Below, in pieces: positions 46,229-58,799 of a DNA stretch of 64,000 nt. The DNA is from Steromphala cineraria. Taxonomy: Eukaryota > Mollusca > Gastropoda > Trochida > Trochidae. A program made the translations under genes and the position numbers. Each line of letters starts with the position of its first letter. The first letter of the stretch is position 1. Location: contig OU744720.1 of assembly GCA_916613615.1 (NCBI GenBank), positions 3,823,749 to 3,887,748 of the forward strand, given 5' to 3'. The notes below the pieces were generated by a model. It made no database searches and was not told where the DNA came from. It saw nothing but the letters and a program-made list of their open reading frames with translations.

Positions 46229-47222
46229 ATAGGATATCTAACGAGCTTCCCCTTTCATATCAAGTTTATGTCCCTAGTGAAATAATTTTGCTTTGTCACG
46301 AGCCTTGGCGAGTGACAAAACAAAATTATTTCACGAGGGACATAAACTTGATATGAAAGGGGAACGAGTTATGTATCCTATTTATTACCAACTTACATTT
46401 CAGACGATTTATTGCTTTTTTAAACAACTTTTTATTGTGCCTATAAAGAGACGAAACGGCGGATGAATATCAAACCACGGCACAGCCTCAATTATTATAC
46501 TATTACGACGTTAAATATTCACATTTCTATGTTCTACCCTACGTTAATTCATAGTGTCTGGTGAAATGTAAATGTAAAGCACTTTTGTCGTGAAGGAAGC
46601 GTACGTGAAAATAAAATCTCACTGCGCGAGAACAGTCAGAGTTATCTTTCTTTGATCAAAGGCATGTCATGGCGGCCGCCATTTGCCTGTATCTTTTCGT
46701 CAAAATGTGTAAACAACCGCCTTCAAAGTAAGTTTAAGATGCTTATCATTGTTCAAACGCGTTTTGTTTTGAAGAAATTTTGTCTAAAGAATATTCAGTT
46801 GTCTTTATATTCTATAGATAACAAGCAATGTCTGTCTGTGTCATTTTTGGGCGACATGGATCAAATTAATGAAATTCGGTGATCGAATTGTGCTGAATTT
46901 AAACCCTTTTGTCTTTATATGCGCCTTGAGATATCAGTAAGATGTTTTATTGCAGATCTGTTGTACTCCGATTTATTCCTTAACAATTCGGTAAGGAAGA
47001 TTAAAAAAATAAACTGAAAGTTTGAAGAATGACTCCGTCTCACTCAGTTCCATTCGAATTTGGTTGTGAATGAAAACACGTTCGTTTTATGAATGAATAA
47101 AGTAGTGCGGAAAATGTCAAAGTTCACCGCAAGCCAATCAAATCACTTTAAAGTGTTATGACCCATATGTGTCATAACACATTGTTATGAAACCCCTTTA
47201 CGAAGTACCACGTGGGTAATAA
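46229..47222. mobile_element. 1-kb insertion beginning with a long foldback
   Basis: Absent from the same place in U1 (about 35275: GCGCACTAATTAATTATTAT). The left end is a stem with about 70-bp arms: ATAGGATATCTAACGAGCTT at 46229 pairs with the complement of a block ending at 46381, via CCCCTTTCATATCAAGTTTA and TTATTTCAC, with an 8-10 base loop at about 46303. The rest contains GGCGGCCGCCATTTG (46671-46685) and ends CCACGTGGGTAATAATA. Family unknown; boundaries plus or minus 10 bp. Confidence 0.6.
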
Positions 47223-48416
47223 TAAGTATTATCATTATACCAAGTATGATATTTCATCAAAGTTCTTATGACAGTTGAATATCATTTATGACTTTTGGAT
47301 TTTCAGAAGAACAAGATTTTAATCCCAAAGCTTTCTTAAGTCAGGAATATTGTCCCAGCAAAGAGCGTATTGGACGATTTCTGGCTTAAAGTCTTCTGAT
47401 TTAGTAATGAACTCAACGATATGGTTACCATATGAGGGAATACAAGGAAACTGGGTTGGAGGAGGTTGGATACAAAATATTAATTATGATATGAATTTTG
47501 TCTTATTATGTTGAAAATATGTCTTGAATATTATCAGGTCTTAAAAATACCATGTCAACACATATCCATTAAAGAAGTGCTCTTCAGGCAGAGTAGGCAC
47601 TAGATGATAGTGAGAAAACCCCACCTAAAATGTTGAATTTTGAATATCATTTTGAAGCTTATGTTTTTCCTTTTAAGGTTTTGCAGTATTGAAGTCGACT
47701 TATTCAGAAAATATGACCTTTTAAGTGATATGAAGTAAGTCACACATAAATTAGCTTTCAGAAAAAATGATAATTTGTTCATAATACTTATTCTTTTATG
47801 AACAAAAAATCTTTTATTACGATTTTCTCAGGTGATACCTTTTATGGTAAATAGACACTTGAATAAGATTCAAAAGGAAAAAAAGAATATGTCACCAGAG
47901 GATAACAGAGATATTCAGTCAAGTTAGCTTTATGAATGGTATATAACAGAAAGAGGAAATAGCTCTTCATCTGGAAACATCGCTTTTTGGTAATCTCTAT
48001 TAGTTTATAAGATTAATTTGTAAAATACATTTTATCATAAAGCAAATTTTAATTAACACATTTATGGTACAGTCGGTATCATGAACAAAACACAATGATT
48101 ATTTGATTTTTAAAATTTATGCTTTCGCATTTTGCTTTGAAAAGTTAAAATACAATATAAGATATAAAATGGTTTTCACTATAATATCACGAGTTCCAAG
48201 GATGCTTTTAAACACAAGTATCTAACCTCCTTAAATGCTTTAGAAACAAACATAAACATAAGCATTCAGCGATAAAGGATTGGCACCCTTGACTTGAGAC
48301 ACAGAAACAAAACTTTTTAACATATTGATCATAACTCCCAACCTTTTAAAATCTCACACCTACATGTGTATCACTCAAAGAAAAGACTGATCATGTAACT
48401 TTTTTGAAAGCCCATG

Positions 48417-48765
48417 CAGTGTTTGAAATAAGTGTAGGCCTGTAGGCCCGACACCGACAGTTATTCACAAGGACCCACACTTTTCAATATCTGCAGGTCC
48501 TTACAGACTGACAGTTTTTTCCCCTTGTTCCTTTCTAACAATACTCTCTGTTAAACATATTTCCCTGCCAAACCCTCGTAACTATAACTCTAAAATGATA
48601 ACAGTGTTGTGTATTAATAATATACTGATTCCAAGAATATTATTATTTAGAAAAAGTCAAATCAGTACTGATAATGAATGCCGACAGTTTGGGAGTTGGG
48701 CCCACAGCTTTTCCTATCTGTGGGTCCTTATTGACCAGCAGTTTCTGATGCTTATTTCAACACTG
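48417..48765. mobile_element. hAT-type MITE, 349 bp, with 8-bp target duplication
   Basis: TIRs CAGTGTTTGAAATAAG and, at the other end, CTTATTTCAACACTG. The 8-bp duplication AGCCCATG flanks it (48409-48416 and 48766-48773). U1 has the empty site at 36471-36478 (single AGCCCATG). CA-G start and 8-bp duplication define hAT. Internal TAGGCCTGTAGGCCC and GGGCCCACAG stretches. No transposase. Confidence 0.92.
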
Positions 48766-51700
48766 AGCCCATGTCAACTTTCTGAACAGCATAGGGGTCA
48801 ATTGTTAAAATATATGTAATTTTTAATCAATAATTATTATTGTATCATGTCTCCAAGTCCCATATTCCTTCATTATTAAGATACATTTGACTTCTTATTG
48901 AGGATATTAAATGGATAATTTAGAAGAAGAACTAGATTCATGAAATAATTTACGATCCCTGGAGGTTCGAGTTGTATATTTTCAGGAATCACAACTCCAA
49001 AAATACGGATACCAGTTAAAAATAAATTAGTGACGATTGGGTTTTGATGAAGATAAGAATGAGGAAAATAGCCTTGATCGCGATTGATGTGGGGATTAAA
49101 ACAATAGAATCCGAGAACTTCTCTTAGTTTGAAGTCTTATAAGGACGATGGTTTATACATTTCTTAAAATATTGTCCTTATGATTCCAAAAAGACATAAA
49201 TCATGTCGTTTAAATGTTGATTGCTAGGTTTTGACGTCCTACCCAGAGAATTTACTTTCTAGTTTGGCTTCGATGTTGTCTAAAATTGCACTTTTATATT
49301 CTCTATCTCTTACACATGAAAAACAAAACCCAGCTACTGTTCTCTAGCTCTCTTGAGATTTATCTTTCCAATGGGATTGTATATAACTGATTACAATGTG
49401 TTTTATCTCTTCCCGTTACACGTTTTATTCTTTGAACCACTTAAGTCTGTTTTATGGTGACATTAAACATCAGGTTAAAAGTTGATTATCACTAATGTTG
49501 CATTATTACCCTTCTCTGCACTTTAGAATAATTTATGTCTTCATTGTAATCTGAAACTCCACTTAATTAAAAACAAAAACAATTAAATGAGCTCAAAGAC
49601 AATATTTATTTGTGGTATTGTCATTTGACCCTAAAATTGATAAGTTTGGGAAATAATTTCTTTTATTGTTTCAAATAGCACAACATACTACAAAAATTGT
49701 TTGACTAAAAAATTTGCATACGTGGACTGATGGAAATAATGAAAGTGTCAATAAGATTTGCATATCCATTATGTAACAAGCAAGAACATTTCCGATGAAA
49801 CCATTGAATATACAACCGATCAATTCAATAGGGGAAAATAAAGCCACTGACTCTATAGCTCACCAAGCTAACTAATTAATCATTCAAACAGTCATAGCAG
49901 TCATAAGATAACAAAATCTACAAATTCAAGATCCTCAGGATATAAGAAATCTGTACAGAAGGTTAATGTTTTCTTGGCCTTTTCCTTGTGGAAAAGAATA
50001 AACTGTAAAGAACGAAATACATGCAGTGTTTAATTGTATTAAAGCATGCTAAATGAAACTTGAAGAGCCAGTCCATTATTTCCATCATATGTTACTTTGT
50101 TATGGTACGAAGGTAAATAGCGCGATTCATTATATAGATTCAAACAATCTTACATAGTCATCGAAAACGGCAATTAATGAATACTTTTCCTAAAGGAAAA
50201 TGTCATAAAGTTCATTTGTGGCAGCCAAAGAAAAATCAGTTAATTTATGTTAAAGCATGAAACAGATACAGAATGCCTCTGGTCAATTCATCATCAACTT
50301 TGATTTAGACGATCAAATGACGAAGCATGGACATTCATTCACTTGAGCAATTCCTCTTTTTGTGTTTCAAAACAATTGATATCGATTACAATAGTTGAGA
50401 GAGTAAGGAGCTAATTTGTCATCAACGTTCAAATCCACGATCCTAAGATGAAACATGGACTTTCAATCCTAGCAGCATTTCTAGACTTGATTTTCTTGTG
50501 TCAGTCACACCTAAAAGCACTTTCCAATCTTGTCATATATTAAAGATTCGAATGTTAGGTCAGGAATTACACTTGTTGCCTGAGATATTTAGCAAACAGG
50601 CATGATAAGAAGATTTAAAAAGTAAAATGAAGGTCAAAATCATTTCTCACGACATGGGTTTAAACATTATTCAAATACTTAATAACATGTATATATCAGT
50701 ATATCTACAAAAACTACAAAACCCCGAAATAATTAAAATTAACTTTCAATACTGCTTTAATTTGCCTCTTAAACTGCAATTTAAAAGACTTCTCGAATGT
50801 CTGACAGATATTGTTCGAATCACAATAGAACAACTACTTAACAAATAGTTATTGAAAGGACACATTAAAACTTTGCAGAACCTCTGACATCTCAATTTTC
50901 ATGACTCATTGATTCCACATGTATTTTACGGAGAACAACACGTATCCTACCAATTTGTGATCAACACGCTGCAACTTTCAATTTTACGCTAGGCAATTAT
51001 TTTTGAAACACTTTGCGTTTAATCAATTTGAAAACTTTACGTTGAGCTTAAACTTTTTATTTTCATATACCGGTATATTCATTCAAAGCTTTTAATGTGA
51101 AACAGGACAAAAAAATGTTGATGATATAAAATCATGTTCCCTTTTTTTCCAAAAAAATCCCCTTCTTCACTTAAATCAGTTTTTGATATGGTCGAAAGCA
51201 AATGATTTATAAAGGTTTACGTAACTGCAAAATTTGTCCAGCGTACAATAAAAATATTCCAGCTGTTAAAAGCAGATATCTTTTCAACCCTTGAAGATAT
51301 AACCTAGAACTGAAGTAAATTTAAAAATAAACAAAGTGATTATAATAATTTCTACTAAAAGTTGTTATAACTTCTTTTTCATGCCTACTGAGGTCGACAG
51401 GTGATCAAATGGGTGAATGACCAATTTTACGGGAGGATGTAGACTAAGTAAACGAAACTCATCTACTGTTTCTAATTCTGAATGATTTATCCCTACAAGA
51501 AACGTCATTAGGATTGTATACTTCAACTGATTAGAAAAAAAACCCACTTAAAGTAAATGGAAGAAGACTGTGTAGAGTTTCCTTTTAGAGATGAGAACTG
51601 AAATTTAATTGTCATAAAATGTTATGTAATTAAATGCGATTGGTACATTTCCTATATAACTTAACTAACAATCCAAAACTTGAATATTGACATAATTCAT

Positions 51701-54106
51701 TTATTTATTATTAATATGTTTATCAAGCAATTGGAAAGTTGACTACAAAAATTGTTTTTAACCAAAGGTGCTTACACGGACATATGAAAAATAGGAATGA
51801 CTTTATTCATTTTGAAACAAGCAAAAACGTTTCCATTAAAACCTTTCAAATTGCAACTGATGGAATCACAATAAGAATAATAGAAGAAGTAGTCATTGCC
51901 TCTGAAGCTCATTATCTAATTACCAATACAAATGGTCATTTGAGTCACAAGGTAACAAAATCCACAGTTTTGAACCTCAGGAGTACACAAGGTTGTTCTC
52001 TGCCTTTTGATAGTTGAAGAGAACAATATCCTTTGCATTGTTTAATCTGTATTTGATTTTCATGTCTTTATGATGAAGAATGGACATTCATTCACGGAAA
52101 CATTGATCTTTATGGTTTGAGTATCAGATATCTTGGAATACAATATGGAACGAAAAATTAAGTAAAGTTTTAAATTATTACGTGGGATTTTGTTATTATG
52201 TCTGATGAACTGATTCGGTGTGTTTGATGATTTGACACGTATTCACAAGCTTATACTTCAGAACCTGTCAGAGAATGTATAGTTTGAGAATTCAAAACAA
52301 TTGATATTGAAGGGAGTTAAGGGCTAATTCGACATCAACGTTAAAATTCACGATTCTAGATTAAAACATTGATTTTCAGTCCAAGCAGCATTTCTACATT
52401 TGATTTTCCTGTCACGCATACCTAAAAGCTCTTTTCACTCTTGTAATATATTACAGATTCGAATGTTAGTTCAGGACTAACACTTGTTACCGTGACTTGA
52501 TTTAGCATAAAAGGCCATATGAGAAGATTTGAAAAAATTAAGAAAAAACATTTCTGACAACTTGGGTTTGCTGAATTATTCAAATACACAGTAACATGCA
52601 TAAGAATATGTACAGAAACTCGAAAATCCGAGATTGCTAAAATAACCTTTCAGTACTGCTCAAAACTGCGTTTAAACATACAATCTAAAAGGTATCTTAA
52701 ATAGGTGACAACAACGTTCAAAATACAATATAACATCTACTGAACAAAAAGTCATTGAAAGGATCTTTAAAATCCTTTGTGGAACCTCTGAATCTCAGAT
52801 TAAACATTGTTTCTACTGTATCTTATGTTGCATAACACGTATCCTTTGAATTTTTGATCCCCACTCTGCAACTTTCAATTTTACGCTAGGTATCTATTTT
52901 CGCAAACCTTTTGAAAACTTTAAAAGTATTAACTTACATTCAAACTTCCTGTTCAGATAAAACGTATTTGTTGCCGTTCCAATAAAAAGACTTAACAAGA
53001 CTGAACTGATCTAATTAATTCATACCAAAAATGTAGAAAGAATGTTACTCATCGTCAACAACTTCAATGCTTCAACAACTAAACAAACAGTCGCTCATTC
53101 ATAAAAAAACATTTACAGAACCAGATTCCCATCCGTCTCACCATCTCAGATTATGTAAGTTGTCATGTCACATTGATTACACATTTATTTTATGTATCCT
53201 GTCAATTTAGGATCCACATGCTGCATCTTTCAATTGTACAATGATATCTGTTTTAGCAACACTCGAAAAATTTGTGTTGTCGTAATTTTATTTATATTTA
53301 TTTGGATTTGTTTAAAACTCTTAATTTCTGTTACGATTATAAGCATTTGTCTATGTTCTAATAAGAAAACTCAACAAGATTAAACAATTCTAAATCATTC
53401 ATATAATACATAGAAAGAGTGTAATGTAAATCATAAATATTAAATACTCTTACTACCTCTTAACAAAGGACAAGATGCCATCGTGACTTATTCACTTCTA
53501 GATATTTCCCCCAGTGAATTTCATAGTAATCAAACAATGTGATTAAATGGTCTCTAAGCGAAATCCCCCATTAAAGTACAGTTATAGAATCATGAGAGCA
53601 ACATTATAGAACAACGAAGAATAAAAATTGATACTTTCCAGTTTGCCCTTTATATCCTTTGTCTTTAAACAATTCATAATTTAATGTTTGAAACAGGGCG
53701 ACTGTTGTTGCTAATCTTAAATCTTTTTACCTTGTAAAAACATTCAATCCAATGATACTAATAATCAATTTTTCGATGAACATTATAACTTTATACATTT
53801 GACATTCTGATCCTTGTTAAATCGTAATAACATTTTAGAAGTCTTCGGAGAGTGTAAATATTAATAAGGTATGAGTTCATTGTTTTTTTTTATGTTATAA
53901 AGTTGATAGAAAGATTGTCATGAAAAAGAATACACTAGGTCACAACTAATACATATTCGTGTATAAAATAATGCGATGCTTTCAATTTAAGTACATGCCA
54001 CAAATCTCATTTATATTGTTGATGGTGAGACTGCCGTTTATAGGTAAGATAAAATGTACTCAGTGTCAGGTTTTACACTCATGAAAACATAATGACTTGT
54101 ATCTTA

Positions 54107-54464
54107 AAGGGGCAGTAGCACGTTTTTAGGGGGAATATAAAGTGATGTCAGGAAAATGAAAATTAATGGTTCCAATTGACATACAATGTATTTAAACTAA
54201 ATGAAGCAGTAATAATTCAAATATATAATGTAAAGTTTAGCCATGCAATTCCTTTTTCTTACACAAAATGAGTTAAAGGTGTTCACACAAAATGGCCGCC
54301 AATGGATTGTATGTGAATCTTCATACTTTGTCCTCTGGCTATGGCTGATTGGCTTGTGTAATGAGATTTTTGACACAATAAAAATAATACATTTAGCATA
54401 AACGTACATTTATCAGCGACAATTTTTAAATATAAAATCATCAAAAAACGTGCTACTGCCCCTT
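54107..54464. mobile_element. mariner-type MITE, 358 bp
   Basis: Perfect TIRs of at least 20 bp, AAGGGGCAGTAGCACGTTTT, flanked by TA on both sides (54105-54106, 54465-54466). U1 has the empty place at about 40373 (GCATCTAAAGAG). TTAA duplication (piggyBac) is a possible alternative for this copy, but the second copy supports TA. Confidence 0.75.
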
Positions 54465-55168
54465 TAAAGAGAATATGCAAAATACCAAAATATCCCCAAG
54501 GACAATGAGTTCAAAGTCATGTATGTCTGCGTTCAGCAGTGTCTGAATGTCAGGCCACACATCATATGATGTGTCTACAAATGTATGACAACATAAATGA
54601 CAATTTTAAACTCGGGATGTCATCTTGACTTTTTGAAAACAATAATACAAACTTATCTGTAAGCAACGCTTTTTTATAGCATGACTTTTGAAGCGCTTAC
54701 ATGCCGAATAGACTTAACAGTTTCAGGTCTATTCAAAGGTTGGACATTTCTTTATGTATTTTCCTGGTGAAAAGTCTGAGTGATGTTTTTGTTCAAAGAA
54801 TCGAAACTTTCGGACCTTTCAAAAGCAGCCGAGGAAAGTGCCCTTTGGATCTATAACCTCATGAGTAATTTGAAACTTATTCTAAAATCGTCTTGATGCG
54901 AACCCCTATGCCTATGTTTTACTGTTTCCTTGTAACAAATATTGCGGGAAACATAAGTTCTAATCTTCGTCAGGGTTTAAAGGAGAATCCCCTTTTTAAG
55001 AAACATGCTAACTCTGAACCTCTGTTATTTGACAGGTGTGTGAGTCACATAAAAACCCGCTCATGAGAAAAAAAAACCCAAAACAGGGGTATCTCTTTTC
55101 AGAGTGTAGAAAGTGTCCAAAACGTCTTCTAAATCTCCAAAACACGCCTATATTATGCTGTCCTCAAA

Positions 55169-57126
55169 CAAAACATGCTTACCTTTCTGTTCTCTAATGT
55201 TTCAATGAGAAAGCAAATGATTCTATATGGTTTGATGAATCAATAACTGCCAGCTTTGGCCAGAGTTGTCCAGCTAACAATCAATATTTTCAAGCTGATG
55301 TTTGTTGTTTTAAAACAGATAATGTTTTCAACCCCTGAAGGTATAACCAAGAACTGTAGTTAATTAAAACACACAAACTGATGATAATAATTCATTTTGA
55401 CTGAAAGACGTCATGCTATAATCACATATTTTGAATACCCGCTGAGGCCCTGAGGCCATTATATGGGTAAATGACCCCATGTAATAGTATGGAAGTAAAC
55501 TAAATAGAGGAAACCCACCTACTGTTTTCTGAACCTGCACGAGTTTTTTCCTCCAGGACACATCATTAGGATTGTATGCTTCAGCTGATTAGAAATAGCA
55601 CTTCAAGTTAATGGAAGAAGACTGTGTAGAGTTTCCTTTTAGAGACGACAACTTGAAAATAATTGTAAGATTTTATTTCATTAAATGTAATTTAGCATTC
55701 AGTCTAGCTCTTAACAACCGTAAAATTAAGAAATTGAACATATTTCATTAAAAACTGTTCATCAAACCAAGGTTACACAATTCATTGACTATTTTGCTGT
55801 GTATGTTGAATATTTTGGTAATGTTTATCTCTCTTTGGTGATTATTGTTTGACATCATTTGATGTCAAAATCAAGTGATTGCGATTAAAATCAACCATCT
55901 TTCAAAGAATATAATTTTAAATATTGCCTCTATTTGGGATATTCACTTGTAGCTGCATGTGCTCATGTAAGTTCATTCAGCCATTGACAGAGATTCCAAC
56001 ACAAGCTGTCAGCAGCATGTTACCAACAGAAACCGTTTTGAACACGTCTTTGGTGGGCATTCTAGAAGTTCAGTTTCTTTTATGAAAACGATTTAAGTAT
56101 CTATGTAGACACTTTGTCAACACTGATTCAAAAAATGTTTATCAATAAAAAACATGCTTACCTTTCTGTTCTCTAATGTTTCAATGAGAAAGCAAATGAT
56201 TCTATATGGTTTGATGAATCAATAACTGCCAGCTTTGGCCAGAGTTGTCCAGCTAACAATCAATATTTTCAAGCTGATGTTTGTTGTTTTAAAACAGATA
56301 ATGTTTTCAACCCCTGAAGGTATAACCAAGAACTGTAGTTAATTAAAACACACAAACTGATGATAATAATTCATTTTGACTGAAAGACGTCATGCTATAA
56401 TCACATATTTTGAATACCCGCTGAGGCCCTGAGGCCATTATATGGGTAAATGACCCCATGTAATAGTATGGAAGTAAACTAAATAGAGGAAACCCACCTA
56501 CTGTTTTCTGAACCTGCACGAGTTTTTTCCTCCAGGACACATCATTAGGATTGTATGCTTCAGCTGATTAGAAATAGCACTTCAAGTTAATGGAAGAAGA
56601 CTGTGTAGAGTTTCCTTTTAGAGACGACAACTTGAAAATAATTGTAAGATTTTATTTCATTAAATGTAATTTAGCATTCAGTCTAGCTCTTAACAACCGT
56701 AAAATTAAGAAATTGAACATATTTCATTAAAAACTGTTCATCAAACCAAGGTTACACAATTCATTGACTATTTTGCTGTGTATGTTGAATATTTTGGTAA
56801 TGTTTATCTCTCTTTGGTGATTATTGTTTGACATCATTTGATGTCAAAATCAAGTGATTGCGATTAAAATCAACCATCTTTCAAAGAATATAATTTTAAA
56901 TATTGCCTCTATTTGGGATATTCACTTGTAGCTGCATGTGCTCATGTAAGTTCATTCAGCCATTGACAGAGATTCCAACACAAGCTGTCAGCAGCATGTT
57001 ACCAACAGAAACCGTTTTGAACACGTCTTTGGTGGGCATTCTAGAAGTTCAGTTTCTTTTATGAAAACGATTTAAGTATCTATGTAGACACTTTGTCAAC
57101 ACTGATTCAAAAAATGTTTATCAATA
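55169..57126 (+). repeat. 979-bp tandem duplication, two copies identical by eye
   Basis: 55169-56147 and 56148-57126 read the same throughout every stretch I compared; landmarks are offset by exactly 979 (AACATGCTTA at 55172 and 56151). Both copies run from CATGCTTACCTTTCTG to TGTTTATCAATA. In U1 the same segment is single-copy. Confidence 0.95.
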
Positions 57127-57129
57127 ATT

Positions 57130-57957
57130 AATCCTAATCTTTCTTAATTTATACTCAATCACCTCTATCTTTCATTTCAAACGCGATAATATGATTGGAC
57201 GGCTAAGCGGTTTCCTGTGCACTATACTGGAAGAGAACATGTCCCTTGTGTTGTATAAACATTTATCTCATTAGGGGTAACTTTCATTCCTCGATGTAAG
57301 GTCAAGTTAAAATCAGGCTGAAATCAAGGCGACTTGCATCAGTCTTTGATGGGCATTCTAGAAGTTCATTCTTTTATGAAAACGATTTAAGTATCTATGT
57401 AGACACGTTGTCAAGACTGATTGAAAAAAATGTTTATCAATGATGTAAAGGGGCAGTAGCGCGTTTTTGGTAGTTATATATGTTAGATATTTCACTGATA
57501 GTTTTTTATGCTAGTCATTGCTAAATGTATTATATTGACAATGTCAACAATATGATTACACAAGCCAATCATCCATAGTCAGAGGACAAAGTATGAAGAC
57601 TCGCATAAAATCCATTGGCGGCCATTGTTTGTGAACACCTTTAATTCATTTTGTGTAAGAAAAATGAATCGCATGGCTAAATTTTCAATGGCTAAATGTT
57701 CTATGTTTAAATCATTTTCCTGACATCATCTTATGTTCCCCCTAAAACGTGCTACTGCCCCTTTAACCCTAATTTGTCTAAATTTATGCACAATCGCCAT
57801 CTTTCATTTCAAAAACGATAATATGATTGGACGGCTACACGGTTTTCCTGTGCACTATACTGGAAGAGAAAATGTCCCTTGTGTTCATCAGATCAAGTGG
57901 AGTGGACACCATGGACAAGTTTGTATAAACATGTATCTCATTAGGGGTAACTTTCAT
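57130..57957 (+). repeat. Further partial direct repeats of the unit end
   Basis: 57320-57445 repeats the unit end at 57025-57126 (GGGCATTCTAGAAGTTCA ... TGTTTATCAATG). 57130-57290 is repeated at 57768-57957 (GATAATATGATTGGACGGCT, TGCACTATACTGGAAGAGAA, CTCATTAGGGGTAACTTTCA). The second copy holds an extra 33 bp (CATCAGATCAAGTGGAG...). Confidence 0.85.
57448..57763. mobile_element. mariner-type MITE, second copy, inverted relative to 54107-54464
   Basis: TIRs AAGGGGCAGTAGCGCGTTTT and AAAACGTGCTACTGCCCCTT, flanked by TA. The internal segment (TGATTACACAAGCCAATC, AGTCAGAGGACAAAGTATGA, CCATTGGCGGCCATT) is the reverse complement of the middle of the other copy. Confidence 0.8.
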
Positions 57958-58799
57958 TTTGTTTAATAAGCCATAAAGCCTGTATTGTTGTAACATTAAA
58001 CGCCTGTGGGTGTATTGTTCTCTGTAGTTTGACATAATATTTATCTGTTCTTTATAATGTGATACCACTTTTAACTTAAAAACAAAACATTTTAGCAATC
58101 CTTGAAAAAGGATATTTTTAGTTTTGTGCGTATTTTCCTGACTGGAAACGCTATCCAGCTCAATTGAAATGCTAATGATAGTTTGGTGTTATTATATTTA
58201 GACGAAAATGTAATTCATTAAATATGATTTCATCTACTATAAACGTTTGTGACCTAAACAAATAATTTTTGCATAATCAAAGTAGGAGATTTATCATCCT
58301 TATGGACCTTGTATTCATCTTCGGAGTGTTGAATGCCAGATAGAAATAAAGTGATAAACGATATTGAAACAGAAAGCTGGTTTAAACTGTTCCATGTTTT
58401 CCTTCCATACTTCCACATAACTGACCAAGCCAAAAGTTACTGCCATTAACTTGCTGTTGTAAATATGTCAAATTATCAATTTAAACAATTGAAGAATCTA
58501 TATTGTATTATTATTTTTATTTAGAAAATAATATTTTGAAATTTTATGGCAGTAGCTAAAGGTTTTGTTTGAAGTACACATTCGCTCCTAAAAATTCTTT
58601 AAGTGGCATTTAAGAAGTTGATGCATAAAATCAATTACTTTTATTGAGGACACCATTTTTTCAGGGTTCAACATTAGGATACCAGTTTTCAAATGAGAAT
58701 ATGCTTCAAGACAGAGCCCCCTGAGAGTTAATAAGATACCATCTATAAAATATATAATTAATTTATAAAAAGACACACTTATGATGTTAACCATAATGA
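57958..58799. other. AT-rich stretch, nothing recognised
   Basis: Only short open frames without familiar motifs, no repeat structure evident by eye apart from AT-rich runs. It may be a further diverged part of the segmental unit. Confidence 0.5.

Larger units (their letters stand above)
44070..57126 (+). repeat. Segmental tandem unit, copy U2
   Basis: Parallel to U1 33150-42358 over nearly its whole length, with U2-specific insertions at 46229-47222, 48417-48765, 54107-54464 and about 54853-55155, and about 650 bp (51402-52055) missing from U1. It begins CACTGAAAAACAGTGAGTGG, shared with U3 at about 59376. Its last part is duplicated in tandem (979 bp). No convincing protein gene. Confidence 0.8.

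Noticed and set aside
51739..52017. 92-codon frame in U2
   Set aside because: The DNA is a diverged copy of the non-coding stretch near 37500-37680, which is not open; no known motif.
55364..56540. Two identical 65-codon minus-strand frames (MSWRKKLVQVQ...), with a similar one at 40968-41165
   Set aside because: They are carried by the repeat unit and its 979-bp duplication; short, no recognisable domain, and conserved no better than the surrounding DNA as far as I can tell.
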